Origin: Paramecium octaurelia
Taxonomy: Eukaryota; Ciliophora; Oligohymenophorea; Peniculida; Parameciidae
Length of the DNA: 64,000 bases
NCBI GenBank assembly: GCA_905182995.1
Contig: CAJJDP010000152.1
Location: 186,001-250,000, forward strand
Reading direction: 5' to 3'
The stretch's first letter is position 1; each line of letters starts with the position of its first letter. The position numbers and the translations under genes are program-made. Positions 38,513 to 51,500 of this stretch are shown one piece after another. A model generated the notes under the pieces. It was not told the origin of the DNA. It saw nothing but the letters and a program-made list of their open reading frames with translations, and searched no databases.

Positions 38513-40017
38513 ATGAGACCATAAACATCTGAAACCTTTGTTCGTGAGTTCCTGGATGTTCAAATGAGACCTAAAACTGCTGAATTGATGACTTCAACCT
38601 AATTAAGGAACTTAAGTGCGAAAAACATCGAAACCTAATTTTGAAATTACCACCAAGCCATAAGTTGAAATCTAGTATTAGAAGTTCATTCTGAGGAATT
38701 TCGGAGTGCTTTGTGATTAGTATAATCGGTAGTTCTATAATATAGAGGCTATCATGAAAGCAATAAATAAATATAGCTGTGAAAGTTTGGAAGATCTTAA
38801 AATAATGGTACAACTTAAAAGACCAAAATCGCTCTAAATAGTCAATAATAACAATAAACTAAGAAACCCAAGTATACAAATTAATTGAAATTGACTCAAG
38901 ATAAAGATAAGATCCAGAAACCATCACGGAGAGAGAAAAAGAATTGAAATACAAGAGACAACTATTGTAGATTATTAATGACGATGTATAGCCTCTCAGA
39001 GATACACACAAAACATTTAATAAAGGCAATCATGTTATTATTGTTAAATTGATGTAAAATCATCCTCTTATTCATTGACCAATGATCATCAGAAAGAGGA
39101 AGGTCAAGAAGGAACACCACCCTTTGATCTTAAATTGAAATCAAATTAAAAAACTGCTATTGGTGAAGGATTGACAAATTATCCTATTGAAAGTATATCT
39201 TGTGGTCTATTTAGATATGACCTATCAAAACAAAAAAATCTAATTGAATGTCTATTCAATAAGTGGATCTAAATTTATTGATGAAATCCAAAAACGAAAA
39301 GATATTGAATTTGTATTGGAATAAAGAAGATTTACTTGCATTAAGCCCAAATTGATTGTCTATTGTGATGACATTAACAAAAATGCAACCATCCCACTGC
39401 CAAATTTAAAAATGTCCTAATTGCTTTAATCGAACTTTTAAGAGATCGATAATTATGTATTCAACATATTAATCTAGATGTCTGAAATTGATGAACTTTC
39501 GAACTTTGTAATCCCACAAAAAATGTTTCCAGTTTCGATGCAACCTGCCAAATTTAACCAAAAAAGAAAAAATCATTAAGAAAATCGTGTACCATGAAGA
39601 ATCCTTATATTAAATAGCATTCATACCACCATCAATAATTGAATCAAATAATGTTAAATACATTGGTTAATATCATTTCTCTATAGCTGACTTTTAGTGT
39701 TTAGCTAGCTTTTGTTTCAAAAATTCTATTCAAAACTTCATTAAAAACTATATTGAAATCATCACTCTATCCCCAACCAGGGCATCTGTTAAGGTCAATA
39801 TTCCTGAACAGTACGATATTGTAGCAGGCCAGCAAGGGTTAGCATGTTCAGAGAATGGTTTTCTATTGAATTAAAATATCGAAACAGAGTTTAAGATTAT
39901 TTAGACTCCTGCTTCACTAGAATTCTACAATCCAACAACCTTAGAAAAATAAATAAGAATAATTGAAGATAAGGAGTTGTAGTAAATTATTGATTTAAAC
40001 TTTAATTTTTAATTATG
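38513..40017 (+). CDS. Uncharacterised multi-intron protein, about 440 aa
   Basis: Starts MRPQTSETFVREFLDVQMRP only 60 bp after the channel gene. Coding exons are clear: FEITTKPQVEIQYQKFILRN, ETITEREKELKYKRQLLQI, VVYLDMTYQNKKIQLNVYSI, and a long last exon (CNLPNLTKKEKIIKKIVYHE ... FCFKNSIQNFIKNYIEIITL) to TGA 40015. Introns of 29, 31 and 25 nt are supported. Two junctions (near 38640 and 39050) need a frame change that no normal-length intron explains. Family not recognised; no membrane helix. Confidence 0.55.
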
Positions 40018-40033
40018 AATTATAAATTTCGTA

Positions 40034-40285
40034 TCAGATCTCTTAAAATTATCCTGACTACTTGCTGCTGACTTTTCAAAATTATCACAATCTTGAATCT
40101 CTTCCTGTACTACTTTGCTCTTAGTACATTCATAGTATATCTAAACCTGTGCAAATTTTTAATAATATACTGTTCAAAGCTGTAACAATAGATGCTTCTC
40201 TTTTCAAAGCTGATTATTCATATAATTGTTAAGAATTCTCTAAGCTCAAATATGTTTTAACTTGAGTATTATACGGAAACTGCAT
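40034..40285 (-). CDS. Very small protein, model uncertain
   Basis: Start ATG 40285 (MQFPYNTQVKTYLSLENSQQ). An intron of about 40 nt is needed, then YYECTKSKVVQEEIQDCDNF and a short last exon to TGA 40034. The two Cys separated by 11 residues in a helix could belong to a small paired-Cys mitochondrial protein, but there is no second Cys pair, so this is weak. It lies tail to tail with the preceding gene, 16 bp apart. Confidence 0.4.
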
Positions 40286-40714
40286 AAGTTTTATATTATT
40301 GAAATTCAATATATTATATTTATTTTGACTAATAATTTTCTGGATTTTATTATAAATTATAATAGAATATAATATAACTCTAGGAATAATTACAGGCTCT
40401 ACTTAACAACCCTTAGTTAATTACAATTAACAACAGAGAAGCTTAATTCTATGCTATCAACAATAATAGGAAGGAATTGTATTGAAAAATATTGATTCAA
40501 AAATTGTTATTAAAATTATACTTATTATTTGAGTTGATTTATTTTACTTATTATAACATTTATCTCAATGATGCGTATTATAAAACATTTCTAATTTATA
40601 AATATTCCTTATAATATCTTATTTACATAGTTTTGAAGCTTAAGGGCTGGAATTCTTAAAGATTTTTAGCAATATTAAATTACATTCATTTCAAAAACCA
40701 TACTAACTTCATAT
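40286..40714. other. AT-rich spacer
   Basis: About 430 bp between two divergent genes. No coding frame, RNA gene or repeat seen. Expected to hold both promoters. Confidence 0.5.
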
Positions 40715-42294
40715 ATGTAGCTGATCAATCGTGGCTTCTATCAATTTAGCAAAGTTAATCTTCCAAAAACGATAGGAGTATTAGGATATGGAGCAATCGG
40801 AAAAGCCTTCACAGAAGTATTGCTAAACTAACATCCAGGTATAGTTCCTCATTATTATTTACTAGAGGCCAATGTAGTGGCACTTGACAAGTACGATGCA
40901 TTTTTTCCAAATGAGAAAAGGTTTAAGACTATAATTTAAAAACGAACTAGAGAAAACTTAACACGAACTTTGGATGTTATGGGGTACTTCTATATTCTTA
41001 ACCTTAAAAATAGCTTAAAGGCAGGAGATACACTAGTTGACTTGTCAACAAATATAGAATTTTCAGAAATTTGGGCACTGTGTGCCAAAAAAGGTGTTCG
41101 ATATCTGAATACAGCATTGGAAGTGTGGGAAGACAGTGAGGATGCTAATTCATGTCCTGAAAATGCAGAAGAAGCATATAAATTGACATTAGGATATATC
41201 AAAGACAATGCCAAGAAATCTCCATTTTGGTCAAATGTAAGATGTTATACTAACTTAGGGACCTACTGCTTTATTAGAAACAGGATTTAATCCAGGAGTT
41301 GTATCTCACTGTGTTAAACGAGGTTTGGAGGATTGTGCAAAGCATTATCTTGAGAATCCTCAACAAGATCATGATTTAGGGAATTTAAGAAAATATTTGA
41401 AAGAAAAAAATCATTCGAAATTAGCACAAGTACTTGGAGTACATACTATTCATTGCTCTGAAACTGACAATTAATTAATGGCTGAAATACCACAGGATTT
41501 AAAAACAAAATTCTATAATACATGGTCATGCAGAGGATTCCTTACTGAAGGACTTGTCCCTATTCAAGTAGCTAGAGGATCTCACGAAGATATGCAAATA
41601 CCTAATTGCTACACAATCAGAGATGGTAAGACAATAGTCTCAAGAAAACCATCTGTTTAAACTTGGGCTAAGAGTTGGGTGCCTAATGAAGATATTAAAG
41701 GTAAATTTACTTTATTTATAATTAGGTGTTTTGATTCCTCATGGTGAAGCTTATTCCATATAAGACTATTTAAGTGATCCAGAGACAGGATACTCGCCGT
41801 CTTAATATTATGTTTATGATTATAATCCCTTGGCCAAGGAGTTCATCAGGAACTTACCTCCAAATGCCACCATAGACAATACTCATCCTGAGATGGAAGT
41901 TATTCACCCAATGAATCACACATCATTGAAAGGTTGGGATAAAGTTGGAGCACTCTTGATTATGAAGCATAATAGAGCTTGGTGGACAGGGAGTATTATG
42001 GATGAAATTGATTGCTCCAGTATGTATAAGGGAATGTTTGGTCCAACTGTCTTATAAGTTGTGGCTGGAGTTTATGGAGGATTCTTGTGGACTTGTTAAC
42101 ATCCTAATATTGGAGCACACTTCTCTGAAGATGTTGAAACTGATGATCTTATTCGAATTGTAAAAAATCTATTACTATACCATTTATAGGGTGAACATCT
42201 AATGGGTAGATTCATTTCCATCCCAGTGGATTTGACCAAAACTAAGATTAAGGATTGTTATAAATTGCAAAGCTTTCTATGCCAATAAATTTGA
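40715..42294 (+). CDS. Homospermidine synthase
   Basis: 501 aa, three introns (27, 22 and 25 nt). NAD-dependent enzyme that joins putrescine units (or putrescine and spermidine) into homospermidine. The N-terminal Rossmann motif is GVLGYGAIGKAF. Family segments follow: LVDLSTNIEFSEIWALCAKK, YLNTALEVWED, and GFNPGVVSHCVKRGL (NPGLVSH in bacterial enzymes). Further conserved blocks are IPHGEAYSIQDYL, SVQTWAKSWVP and MEVIHPMNHTSLKGWDKVGA. Start ATG 40715. Bacterial-type homospermidine synthase is related to saccharopine dehydrogenases, so the ciliate gene may be of bacterial origin, although it now has typical ciliate introns and code. Confidence 0.88.
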
Positions 42295-42336
42295 TATTAC
42301 AAATATATACATAATTATTTAATTAAATATCCAAAA

Positions 42337-42912
42337 ATGAGTTTGAGCTGGCTAGTATCACCATAACTTCATAAAACTACAAATGGCTATTACATCAATC
42401 ACGATAACATCATGCTTGGTAATTTTATACATTTATTTTAGCTGGACCACAAGATAGAAGAAGACTCATTTTTTATTTTATTGCAAGTCAAACCCCTGAA
42501 AAAATCACTTAAGAGGATCACAAGAAATTTGTCAAAGAATAAACAATCGATGTCGACATGAGATCAGGCATATTTTCTTTTGGTGGTATCTTCTTGGCTT
42601 TAGCAACATTAAGAGAACAATAATTGATTACATCCAGAATTACAAGCAGACCCGTTTTAAATGGTATGTTCATCTTAGGAGTTGGTAATACCATCTAATA
42701 TACTCATAGGTTTGGTTTCAGCTGCATTTTCTTACAATTTGTCCAAAGTGCTATTCGAACCACTTTTTGTACAAAGAAATCAAGTGTTGTCAGAATTGGC
42801 TGAAAAGTATAATTTCTCAGTTTTTGATTTTGCCCTCGCCAAGAAAGAAGCAAGATTAAAATAATTAAGAGCAGAACTCACAAGCGATAGTAGTAACGCT
42901 GCTCATTTCTGA
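42337..42912 (+). CDS. Small membrane protein, about 175 aa
   Basis: Two introns (23 and 25 nt). Start MSLSWLVSPQLHKTTNGYYI, 43 bp after the preceding stop. Two hydrophobic segments (SGIFSFGGIFLALATL and GMFILGVGLVSAAFSYNLS), then a charged helical C-terminus (FALAKKEARLKQLRAELTSD). The hairpin topology suggests an organelle membrane, perhaps mitochondrial, but no family was recognised. Confidence 0.6.
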
Positions 42913-42952
42913 AAAATTATATTGCAATATCAATAAAAATATAATTATTATA

Positions 42953-43425
42953 ATGATTAGAAAATTATTTTCGAAAACCCTCCCATTTATTAGACCATAA
43001 TTCTACATTAACCATATGTATTAATACTCCACCTATTGACATAGCTTTGATACTCAAGATTAGTTTAAGAAGTTTAACAGGACAAGTATCGAGAGTATTA
43101 AATCATCTGTGAATCCCTTACCCTCTCCAAGTGAAGAGGCTGGACTTTACATGGAAGAAAATGAAGTAAGAAACTATTCTACAACTCTTAGGTAGATGTG
43201 AGATTTTTGAAAGTCTTGAAATCCTTTGAAAAAATAGATGTCAAATAAGTCAATTGGGAAGGAGATTTAAACAAAGATTTAGGCTTAGATAGTCTTGAAA
43301 GAATTGCTTTGATCACATCAATTGAGCATGAGTTTACAGCAATCTTTGAAGATAGAGTATTTGATAATTTGAAATCATTGTAAGACATTAAAAACCAGAT
43401 CTTAAAAGACGATTCAGCATTTTGA
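42953..43425 (+). CDS. Mitochondrial acyl carrier protein, second copy
   Basis: 139 aa, introns of 27 and 26 nt. The presequence is MIRKLFSKTLPFIRPQ (basic, amphipathic). The ACP domain reads VNWEGDLNKDLGLDSLERIA with the phosphopantetheine Ser in DSL, then IEHEFTAIFEDRVFDNLKSL. It is only distantly similar to the ACP at 28152: the helix II here is LERIALITSIE rather than LDSIELSMQIE. This suggests two old specialised ACPs, for example one for lipid synthesis and one structural in complex I. The 41-bp spacing from the upstream gene is tight. Confidence 0.88.
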
Positions 43426-43844
43426 ATAATATTTTATGAAAAAGAAATTTAAAATCATCCATTTAGCTATTTTCAAGTTTATAACTTCCTTGGTAATTTA
43501 GCAAAGCCAAATCTCAATGTTGTAATTTACGTGCCATAAAATTTCCCTTAAGATTGTAAGTTAAACAAATAAAAATATTCTAATAGTTTTATTATATTTC
43601 AAAAAGTGATTTTTAACAATAATATTCAACCTTTTTTATTTTTTTATCCTTAATATGAATATTATGATTACTAAAATTTCGATATATCTTTTGATATGAA
43701 ACTATTGATTGAGGGTTTGCAATCTATTAAAATAGGAAATTCAGTTTGTAATTATTTCTAAATTAAAATAATAAAAAGAAAAAAGAAAACTGAATAATTG
43801 AGAAAAACAATAAAAACTATCCACTTATTGTAAACACATAGAAT
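43426..43844. other. Convergent AT-rich spacer
   Basis: About 420 bp between convergent gene ends. AT-rich with homopolymer runs; no coding or RNA signal recognised. Confidence 0.5.
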
Positions 43845-45878
43845 TCAATTTAATAATTCAAAAAATGCATCCTAATTATCTAAAATACACTATTTAATCT
43901 CCGACATTCCCTTTATAGTATTATAATTCAAATAACCATGAGATAAGTTTTCATATGTAGTTATTTTTACATCTCTCTGCACAACTCTAGATCATAAATT
44001 AAATAAATACTGTAATCTTTAAGCCAATCTAAAAACTTAATCATATAACGGATCTTAATCTCCACAAAACAATCTTGTTGGTGGAAACTATTTTAAAATA
44101 TCATATGATAATAGTAAAGGACTCATAAACGGATCAATTCCCAATTGAGAATCTGGATGTGCTGAATAGGATTCAATACAAATTCCTAAAATAGTATGAC
44201 TAAGAATTTTATCATTGATTGACTTCAAATAACTAGGAGTGTACTAGAATCTTATATCAACAGCAGGATAATTCAATATCAACCCATTTGGGATTTGTAA
44301 TTTATATTTAATAGTTAAGCCAACCAAAGCCGTTGCCAAATTACCACCAGCACTATCGCCTGTAACAATTATTTTATTGGGAACTATTCCAAATGTTTTT
44401 TCAGAATAGTTTAATATCCAATTATAAGCTTGCCAACAATCATCAAGAGGTATTGGATAAGGGTATTTTGGAGCTAAACTATAATCAATCGAAAAGATTG
44501 GGACGTTTAAATTGATTGACCATTCTCTTGTATAGCATTAATGACTTGATGAAGATTGGGAGATAAAACCTCCTCCATGAATATGTATGATGATCTTATC
44601 TTCAATAGTGTTGTTTTGTTTAACGAAAAATGATTTCAAGAAACTAAATATATTATCCTGTTCCACTACATGTTGGTTGTACAATAACCTGATTCGAATT
44701 CTGGCTTTATTTTTGATAAATAAGAATTTGTCATCTCTGTGTATTTCTTAGTTCACATATTCAATTGGCTGATTGGAAATTTGATCATAGATTCCTTATC
44801 TAATTTAACTATTTGCTTCTTAAATTGTGAGTGGTAGAACAACTGGCAATATATAGAATTTTATGTTTGTAGAAATTTTGGGCAATCCCAAATTGATTAA
44901 ATGCTTGACTCCAGGTAATTCAATAAAATTCATAGCCTAATATGCAGTATCAGCTTTTAATTAACTCATATGATCTTTCATTCCCTTTTCTGCTGCTGAT
45001 CTTGATAAGAAATAGTACATTGAATTTAAACTTACTGAAAATATTTTACCCCATTTGCTTGTAGTCTTCTTGCAATCATTTACAAGGGCATGACCAACCA
45101 TTACTGATTATACAAATTTATCAAATGATTATCTGATTTATTCTGGATCACCTAAAGACTTTATGCTATATATATAAATTATACTTTTCTGGTAGTGATG
45201 CATTCTAGTTTCTTCCAAACTGGATGAGTACTACTTAAAGACATAATGTCATTTTTGTCTGTATCTATTGCAGAAGGCATAATTAAATTAAGCATTAGAA
45301 TTTCTGTCCCAAAAACCTTGATTTCATCAGTTAAGCTTTGAGAAGCAAACATATGTTATTCATGCAATTTTAATTGTTATTGCATCTTAGGCAAGAACTC
45401 TGTCTACAGGTAATGGTAGGGAACCTGCAACATTCTTATATTGACATCATCTGCTTTTAGTGCTTTAATTGATCTCTCCTATAAATAATCTAGGTGAAAG
45501 GAAACAATACTTTGTTTTAATTCTAAGAGTATCTTGCTTTCTTGTTCTTTGCAGTTTGACAAGAGTTCGTCTACAATCTATAATCCTTTCAAGAGAATAA
45601 AAAAATGTCTGTTTGCATTGTTGAATATCCTATATTTGGTTTCAGATTCGCACTTTACAGTTTTGAGTATCTTGATGATGTGGTTCAATTAATCGAGTAC
45701 TAAAGAATAGATTTTGTATTAATACTATCTCTAGTAGCTTAAAGGCATTATTCTTGGGATTAACATTAATCTGAATTTCTTATTTGAATTTATATCTCAG
45801 TAGGAACTTATGCCTGAGATGACTTGTAGCATACATTGTTAAAGAGCGTGTAATCATCTATTTCACTTGTTCTGTCAT
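43845..45878 (-). CDS. Hormone-sensitive-lipase-like hydrolase
   Basis: Alpha/beta hydrolase of the HSL family, about 620 aa with several introns. An N-terminal helical domain (NHIIKILKTVKCES, SIVSFHLDYLQERSIKALKA, LPKMQQQLKLHEQHM) resembles the HSL N-terminal region. The catalytic domain has IIHIHGGGFI (oxyanion hole), TGDSAGGNLATALVGL (nucleophile Ser), a candidate FCGDQDP (acid) and LSHGYLNY (His). The triad looks complete. Start ATG 45878 needs a 34-nt intron; an alternative start is ATG 45748. Bases from 45671 on are repeated at 47006-47213 because of the assembly overlap, so the partial second copy should not be counted as a gene. Likely role: hydrolysis of neutral lipids or short acyl esters. 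Confidence 0.85.
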
Positions 45879-47004
45879 AATCTGATGAGATAAAATCATT
45901 AAGATGAGTTTTAGGAAATTACATAATTAATATTTTAATTTTAGGATCTCTATTTAAGTGTTATTATTAATATGTTATTCTATGTTATGGATTAATTAAG
46001 AAGAAATTTTATAGATTTTTTAGAAGAGAAGAGACAGAATCAATAAAAAGTTAAATAAGTGAAAAATATTTGAAAAAGAATTTTATAATTTGTAAGTTGA
46101 AAATGCATAACAATTGTTTGATAGATGAGTTATTGAAAACTCTCCAACCTCCCCAAATTAGTTAACATCAAAATAATAAATTCAAACTTTTTTGCTAACT
46201 TTTGAATTGAAATCAGAGGAATTTTCTGGATTGATGAAAATAAGCTGTTTAAGAAAAGATTTTATAAACAAAAAAAATTATATATTGAAAGTGATAATAG
46301 AAAGCTTGGAAAATAAAAGTCTTTGTAATGAAATGAATAATGAAATAATTGGAATTAATTTAAAGATAATTCTCTTGAATGGTTGATCGTTGTAGAAAAG
46401 AAAACTATTTAATAAAATCTGCAAGACTTAATAATAGAAATTAAGCAATAGAAACATCACATCTGCATATAATTATAACAGTAAATATCTTCAAGTTTAA
46501 AGTTTAAAGGTGAACTAATTTTAATAGTTAGCAATGTTCTTCCGTTCTATGCTACTTCAAATATCAGATATTATTTTAACTTTTAATTTGATACCCTATC
46601 TGATTTAAAAAGAACATTCTAATGTGAAAGATTATTAAACCCTCATATATGTTTTAAAATAACGAATAAAATGATAATGTTAATGACTATCATTTATCCG
46701 CTATATACAATAAATATAATGAAAAAAAGTATAAAGGTATTGATTCACTCTTGAAGTGTGACAGAATTGAATAAAAGGCATTTAAGATTTCTTAGAAATT
46801 TTTATGGAATGGAAATTTGTCTCTTCTTTCTTACGATGTACATTTATTCTTACTTAGCCTAAATTCATAAGTAATTAAATAAATAAATAAATAAATAACT
46901 AAGTATTAATATATATTAAATTAATCTTTGATATTTTTTCAATGCATCCTTCCAGGTTTAAAGCATTTGCTAACCTCAAATATTCTAATATTTAAAAAAT
47001 AAAT
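45671..47004. repeat. Contig overlap, copy A (duplicated at 47006-48339)
   Basis: These 1,334 bases recur at an offset of 1,335, separated by one N at 47005. No difference was seen between copies. The unit contains the 5' end of the lipase gene and about 1.1 kb of spacer with a short open stretch (46192-46386, MKISCLRKDFINKKNYILKV) and a TAAA microsatellite at about 46876-46897. The simplest reading is two contigs whose ends overlap but were joined by a gap. Confidence 0.92.
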
Positions 47005-47005
47005 N
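47005..47005. other. Single-N assembly gap
   Basis: One N sits exactly between the two identical copies. The base that follows copy B at the corresponding place is A, so the sequence should be continuous from copy A to 48340 onward. Confidence 0.95.
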
Positions 47006-48339
47006 CTTGATGATGTGGTTCAATTAATCGAGTACTAAAGAATAGATTTTGTATTAATACTATCTCTAGTAGCTTAAAGGCATTATTCTTGGGATTAACA
47101 TTAATCTGAATTTCTTATTTGAATTTATATCTCAGTAGGAACTTATGCCTGAGATGACTTGTAGCATACATTGTTAAAGAGCGTGTAATCATCTATTTCA
47201 CTTGTTCTGTCATAATCTGATGAGATAAAATCATTAAGATGAGTTTTAGGAAATTACATAATTAATATTTTAATTTTAGGATCTCTATTTAAGTGTTATT
47301 ATTAATATGTTATTCTATGTTATGGATTAATTAAGAAGAAATTTTATAGATTTTTTAGAAGAGAAGAGACAGAATCAATAAAAAGTTAAATAAGTGAAAA
47401 ATATTTGAAAAAGAATTTTATAATTTGTAAGTTGAAAATGCATAACAATTGTTTGATAGATGAGTTATTGAAAACTCTCCAACCTCCCCAAATTAGTTAA
47501 CATCAAAATAATAAATTCAAACTTTTTTGCTAACTTTTGAATTGAAATCAGAGGAATTTTCTGGATTGATGAAAATAAGCTGTTTAAGAAAAGATTTTAT
47601 AAACAAAAAAAATTATATATTGAAAGTGATAATAGAAAGCTTGGAAAATAAAAGTCTTTGTAATGAAATGAATAATGAAATAATTGGAATTAATTTAAAG
47701 ATAATTCTCTTGAATGGTTGATCGTTGTAGAAAAGAAAACTATTTAATAAAATCTGCAAGACTTAATAATAGAAATTAAGCAATAGAAACATCACATCTG
47801 CATATAATTATAACAGTAAATATCTTCAAGTTTAAAGTTTAAAGGTGAACTAATTTTAATAGTTAGCAATGTTCTTCCGTTCTATGCTACTTCAAATATC
47901 AGATATTATTTTAACTTTTAATTTGATACCCTATCTGATTTAAAAAGAACATTCTAATGTGAAAGATTATTAAACCCTCATATATGTTTTAAAATAACGA
48001 ATAAAATGATAATGTTAATGACTATCATTTATCCGCTATATACAATAAATATAATGAAAAAAAGTATAAAGGTATTGATTCACTCTTGAAGTGTGACAGA
48101 ATTGAATAAAAGGCATTTAAGATTTCTTAGAAATTTTTATGGAATGGAAATTTGTCTCTTCTTTCTTACGATGTACATTTATTCTTACTTAGCCTAAATT
48201 CATAAGTAATTAAATAAATAAATAAATAAATAACTAAGTATTAATATATATTAAATTAATCTTTGATATTTTTTCAATGCATCCTTCCAGGTTTAAAGCA
48301 TTTGCTAACCTCAAATATTCTAATATTTAAAAAATAAAT
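47006..48339. repeat. Contig overlap, copy B
   Basis: Identical repeat of 45671-47004. It includes a truncated 5' piece of the lipase gene (47006-47213, minus strand) and the same short open stretch (47527-47721). Removing one copy restores a continuous locus of about 2.7 kb between the lipase start and the 3' end of the next minus-strand gene. Confidence 0.92.
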
Positions 48340-48547
48340 AAAGAGAATGATCAAAATTACCTATAATCACCTGAGTAAAAAAAGAAAAGTAAAATCTTAG
48401 TCGAATCTTGTCCTTTGAGAAAGAAAATCTCAATCTCCTGAGCCTTAATACGAAAATTTTGAGAACTATAATATATATTATGCTGATAATTAAGTATTAA
48501 ATAACTTAGATTGATTAAATTATTATTTATTAGAAAAGGAAGTATTT

Positions 48548-51500
48548 TCATCTTACGGAAAATTCTCTAGACTCATCAGTTTTTCTTCCATGTATATATG
48601 TCGAATAATATGCACATTTATTGCTAAAATTATAAATTGATTTACAAGAAAAAGCTTTGATCTAAATCAACACAAAGACCATCTTTTAAATCATTATCAT
48701 CATAAATGCAAGAACCACTACATCAACATATAGATATACATCAATTAAGTTTCATCATAAACTTGCAATTTCAATACCCACTCTCCCTTTCTCTTACCTG
48801 ATGAATATTCTCCTTCAGATAAGGTGAAGCTAGATAGCAGGCAATTCCAACTTAAATCGCTCCATTTTTTATCTTTATTTCCATAAACATCATATGTACC
48901 ACTAGCGCTTCAATATTTGATTAAAATATTACATAATATCTCCTTGTTAAAATTACATATCCTTCGATATCTGCCATGACCCTTGCTTAACTCCTGATTT
49001 ATACTGTCCTAACTAATATAATTGAAAGAATCTGCCATTTTTAATTTCTATTTTACTCCCAAAAATTTTCATGAGGCTCCAGCCATTCTCCATTTTTATT
49101 TCCGCAAGTATCATATAATCCCTTTCCGCTATAAAATCAACAAACTTTTTACATAACTGAGAATTCATTCGTTTTATGAGCTCTAAATAAAATTTCAGAT
49201 TTTCCAACCTTATAACCAACATGATAATCTATTTTCTATATTATTTAGCGAGATCTGAAGTAATTCTTATAGTTACCTACAAAATTTTTGATCAATGTCT
49301 ATCCACTATCCATTTTTAACCCCTTTTTCATAAAAACCACCTCCACTATGCTTAATATTAAACTTTACATTCTAATGAATTCTTGATCAGTGAATTCACG
49401 AAAATTAATAGCCCAATCACCCTATTTTAATCCATTTTAGTATTGCCCTTTTTTTGTAACTTGGCAAAAGCTTATGTTATTATAAAAAATACTCTCTAAA
49501 TTTCTCGTGTAACTCATTCCAATTCCCATCTTTTTTTCCTTATGCATTATAATACCCTTCTCCTCTAATGCCAATAATAAATATTAATTAACATTTAAAC
49601 AAATTAAGAACCATGAATTTTGCGATATTCAATAACAGTTCTTCCAACTTTTTTCCCATTCTGATATTAAACTATTTCTCTAACTTGACAGGAACTATTA
49701 ATGAAATTTTAAGGTTACTCTGAAAAACTGTCATATAATTCTTTCCATACCCCAGATTTCAAACCATGTTAGTCATAGTCTCCCCCTCCTCTAATTGATA
49801 TCAACAGTCAATCTTACATGATTTCGAAGCCCTTACTTTCACTGTATCTATATTTTGCAATCCATTTTCCAGTTTTTTTCATATTTTTATAACTACCTTC
49901 AAGGATAATTTGAGAATCTCTCAAATTTAATATAATTATACTCTGCAAAATTCTCAGATAGCTCCTTCCAATCTTCAATTTTGTCTCCATTATTATCATA
50001 GTTTCCTCCTCCACTAATATTCTATTAAACTATACATTTCTTCAATTTTATCTTCTTTGTTTAGTCGAAGAATTAACTTTTTTTTAAATATAATTTTCCA
50101 AAATCCAAATTTCTTTCCCTTTTCATATTTTCCGCTCTAAAAAATATCACAATTCCTATCATAAATAAAATAACAACTATTGATAATTTTTGCATGGTTC
50201 ATTCCATAAACCAATTTTTCTCCCTTTTTGGTCGTATTAGCCTTATCCTCTAACCTTTATTCTCGATTATGAAATGCTACAAAAATTAGGGAAATCTTTT
50301 GAGCTTTATATTACCCATTCACCAATCCTTATTCCATCTTTATATGTCCCTTTATAAATCAATTAATTCTATCTAAAGATTAAATTAATAATTATTACTC
50401 ACAAAAGTCTTCAATTAAATCTTACCAAATCCCCTATTTAATTCCCACATTATCATAATTACCGCTCCCACTAGACTGATTCAAAAAAATACATAATTTT
50501 ATTATTTTTTGTTAAAATTTCCACCCATTTAACAAACCATAATCCTATTTTTATACCGTTTTGATATTCCCCTATTTCCAATATCATAACACCTCTTATA
50601 TAGCATAAAATTAATTTACCCTTATAGAATATCCTTTAATTCAGTCCATTTTCCATTTTTCAATCCGTTGGAATCGTATGACCCTCCTCCTCTAAATGGA
50701 TAATTTAATAAAAATTACAGCACTGAGTTTTATGAGATAATTTTCCATTCCCCTATTCTTTTTCCTAAATCATACTAACCAGAAAACAATATTTGTTGTT
50801 TCCTTTTTTAATCACGATATTTACAAAATGAGTTCTAGCTTCTGATTTATCCACTTATTTTCTGAAAATTAGTAATCATCATATATGTAGTTATAGCTTA
50901 TTAAAATATATTTTTCTTACATCTATTTAAAATATCCATTAGATTCCAAAAAGTAAATATCTAAATCCTAAACTTATTTGCAGTTTTTATATAATATATT
51001 CCACTGGAATTCAGAAAAACTTTATAATATCAATATCAGAATATTTACCTCATCTAATCATATTGCTCAACCCAAGCGCCTACTTGCCTCCCTTATTCAT
51101 CATATGATCCACCACCACTACAAGAGATTATATCAAAATATCTACATTTTTTTCCACATTTAACTGGACGTTTTTCTTAACTTAATATCAAATTAGTGAC
51201 ATTTAATCCCGTTATTAAATTCTCCCTCAAGAACAACCTAGTTTGATCTATCGAAATTTAAAGGTTAATAAACTTGCAAAAATTTTTTGATATTTTTATC
51301 CATTTTCCATGTTTTTATCCATTGGCGTTATAAAATCCCCCTCCGCTAATTCATTTATGGGAATCTATACATTATTTTAAAGTCCGAGTCAGATTCATCT
51401 CTAAACTTAATAAAGAAATCCCCATTTTTTTTTCCTTGGTAATATTACCCAAAACAAATAACTTAACTTCCACTTTAATCAAATATATAATTTTACTCCT

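Noticed and set aside
46192-46386. 64-codon ORF present twice (also 47527-47721) as if a conserved duplicated gene
   Set aside because: The second occurrence is only the assembly overlap. The ORF has no ATG at its open end and no recognisable family.
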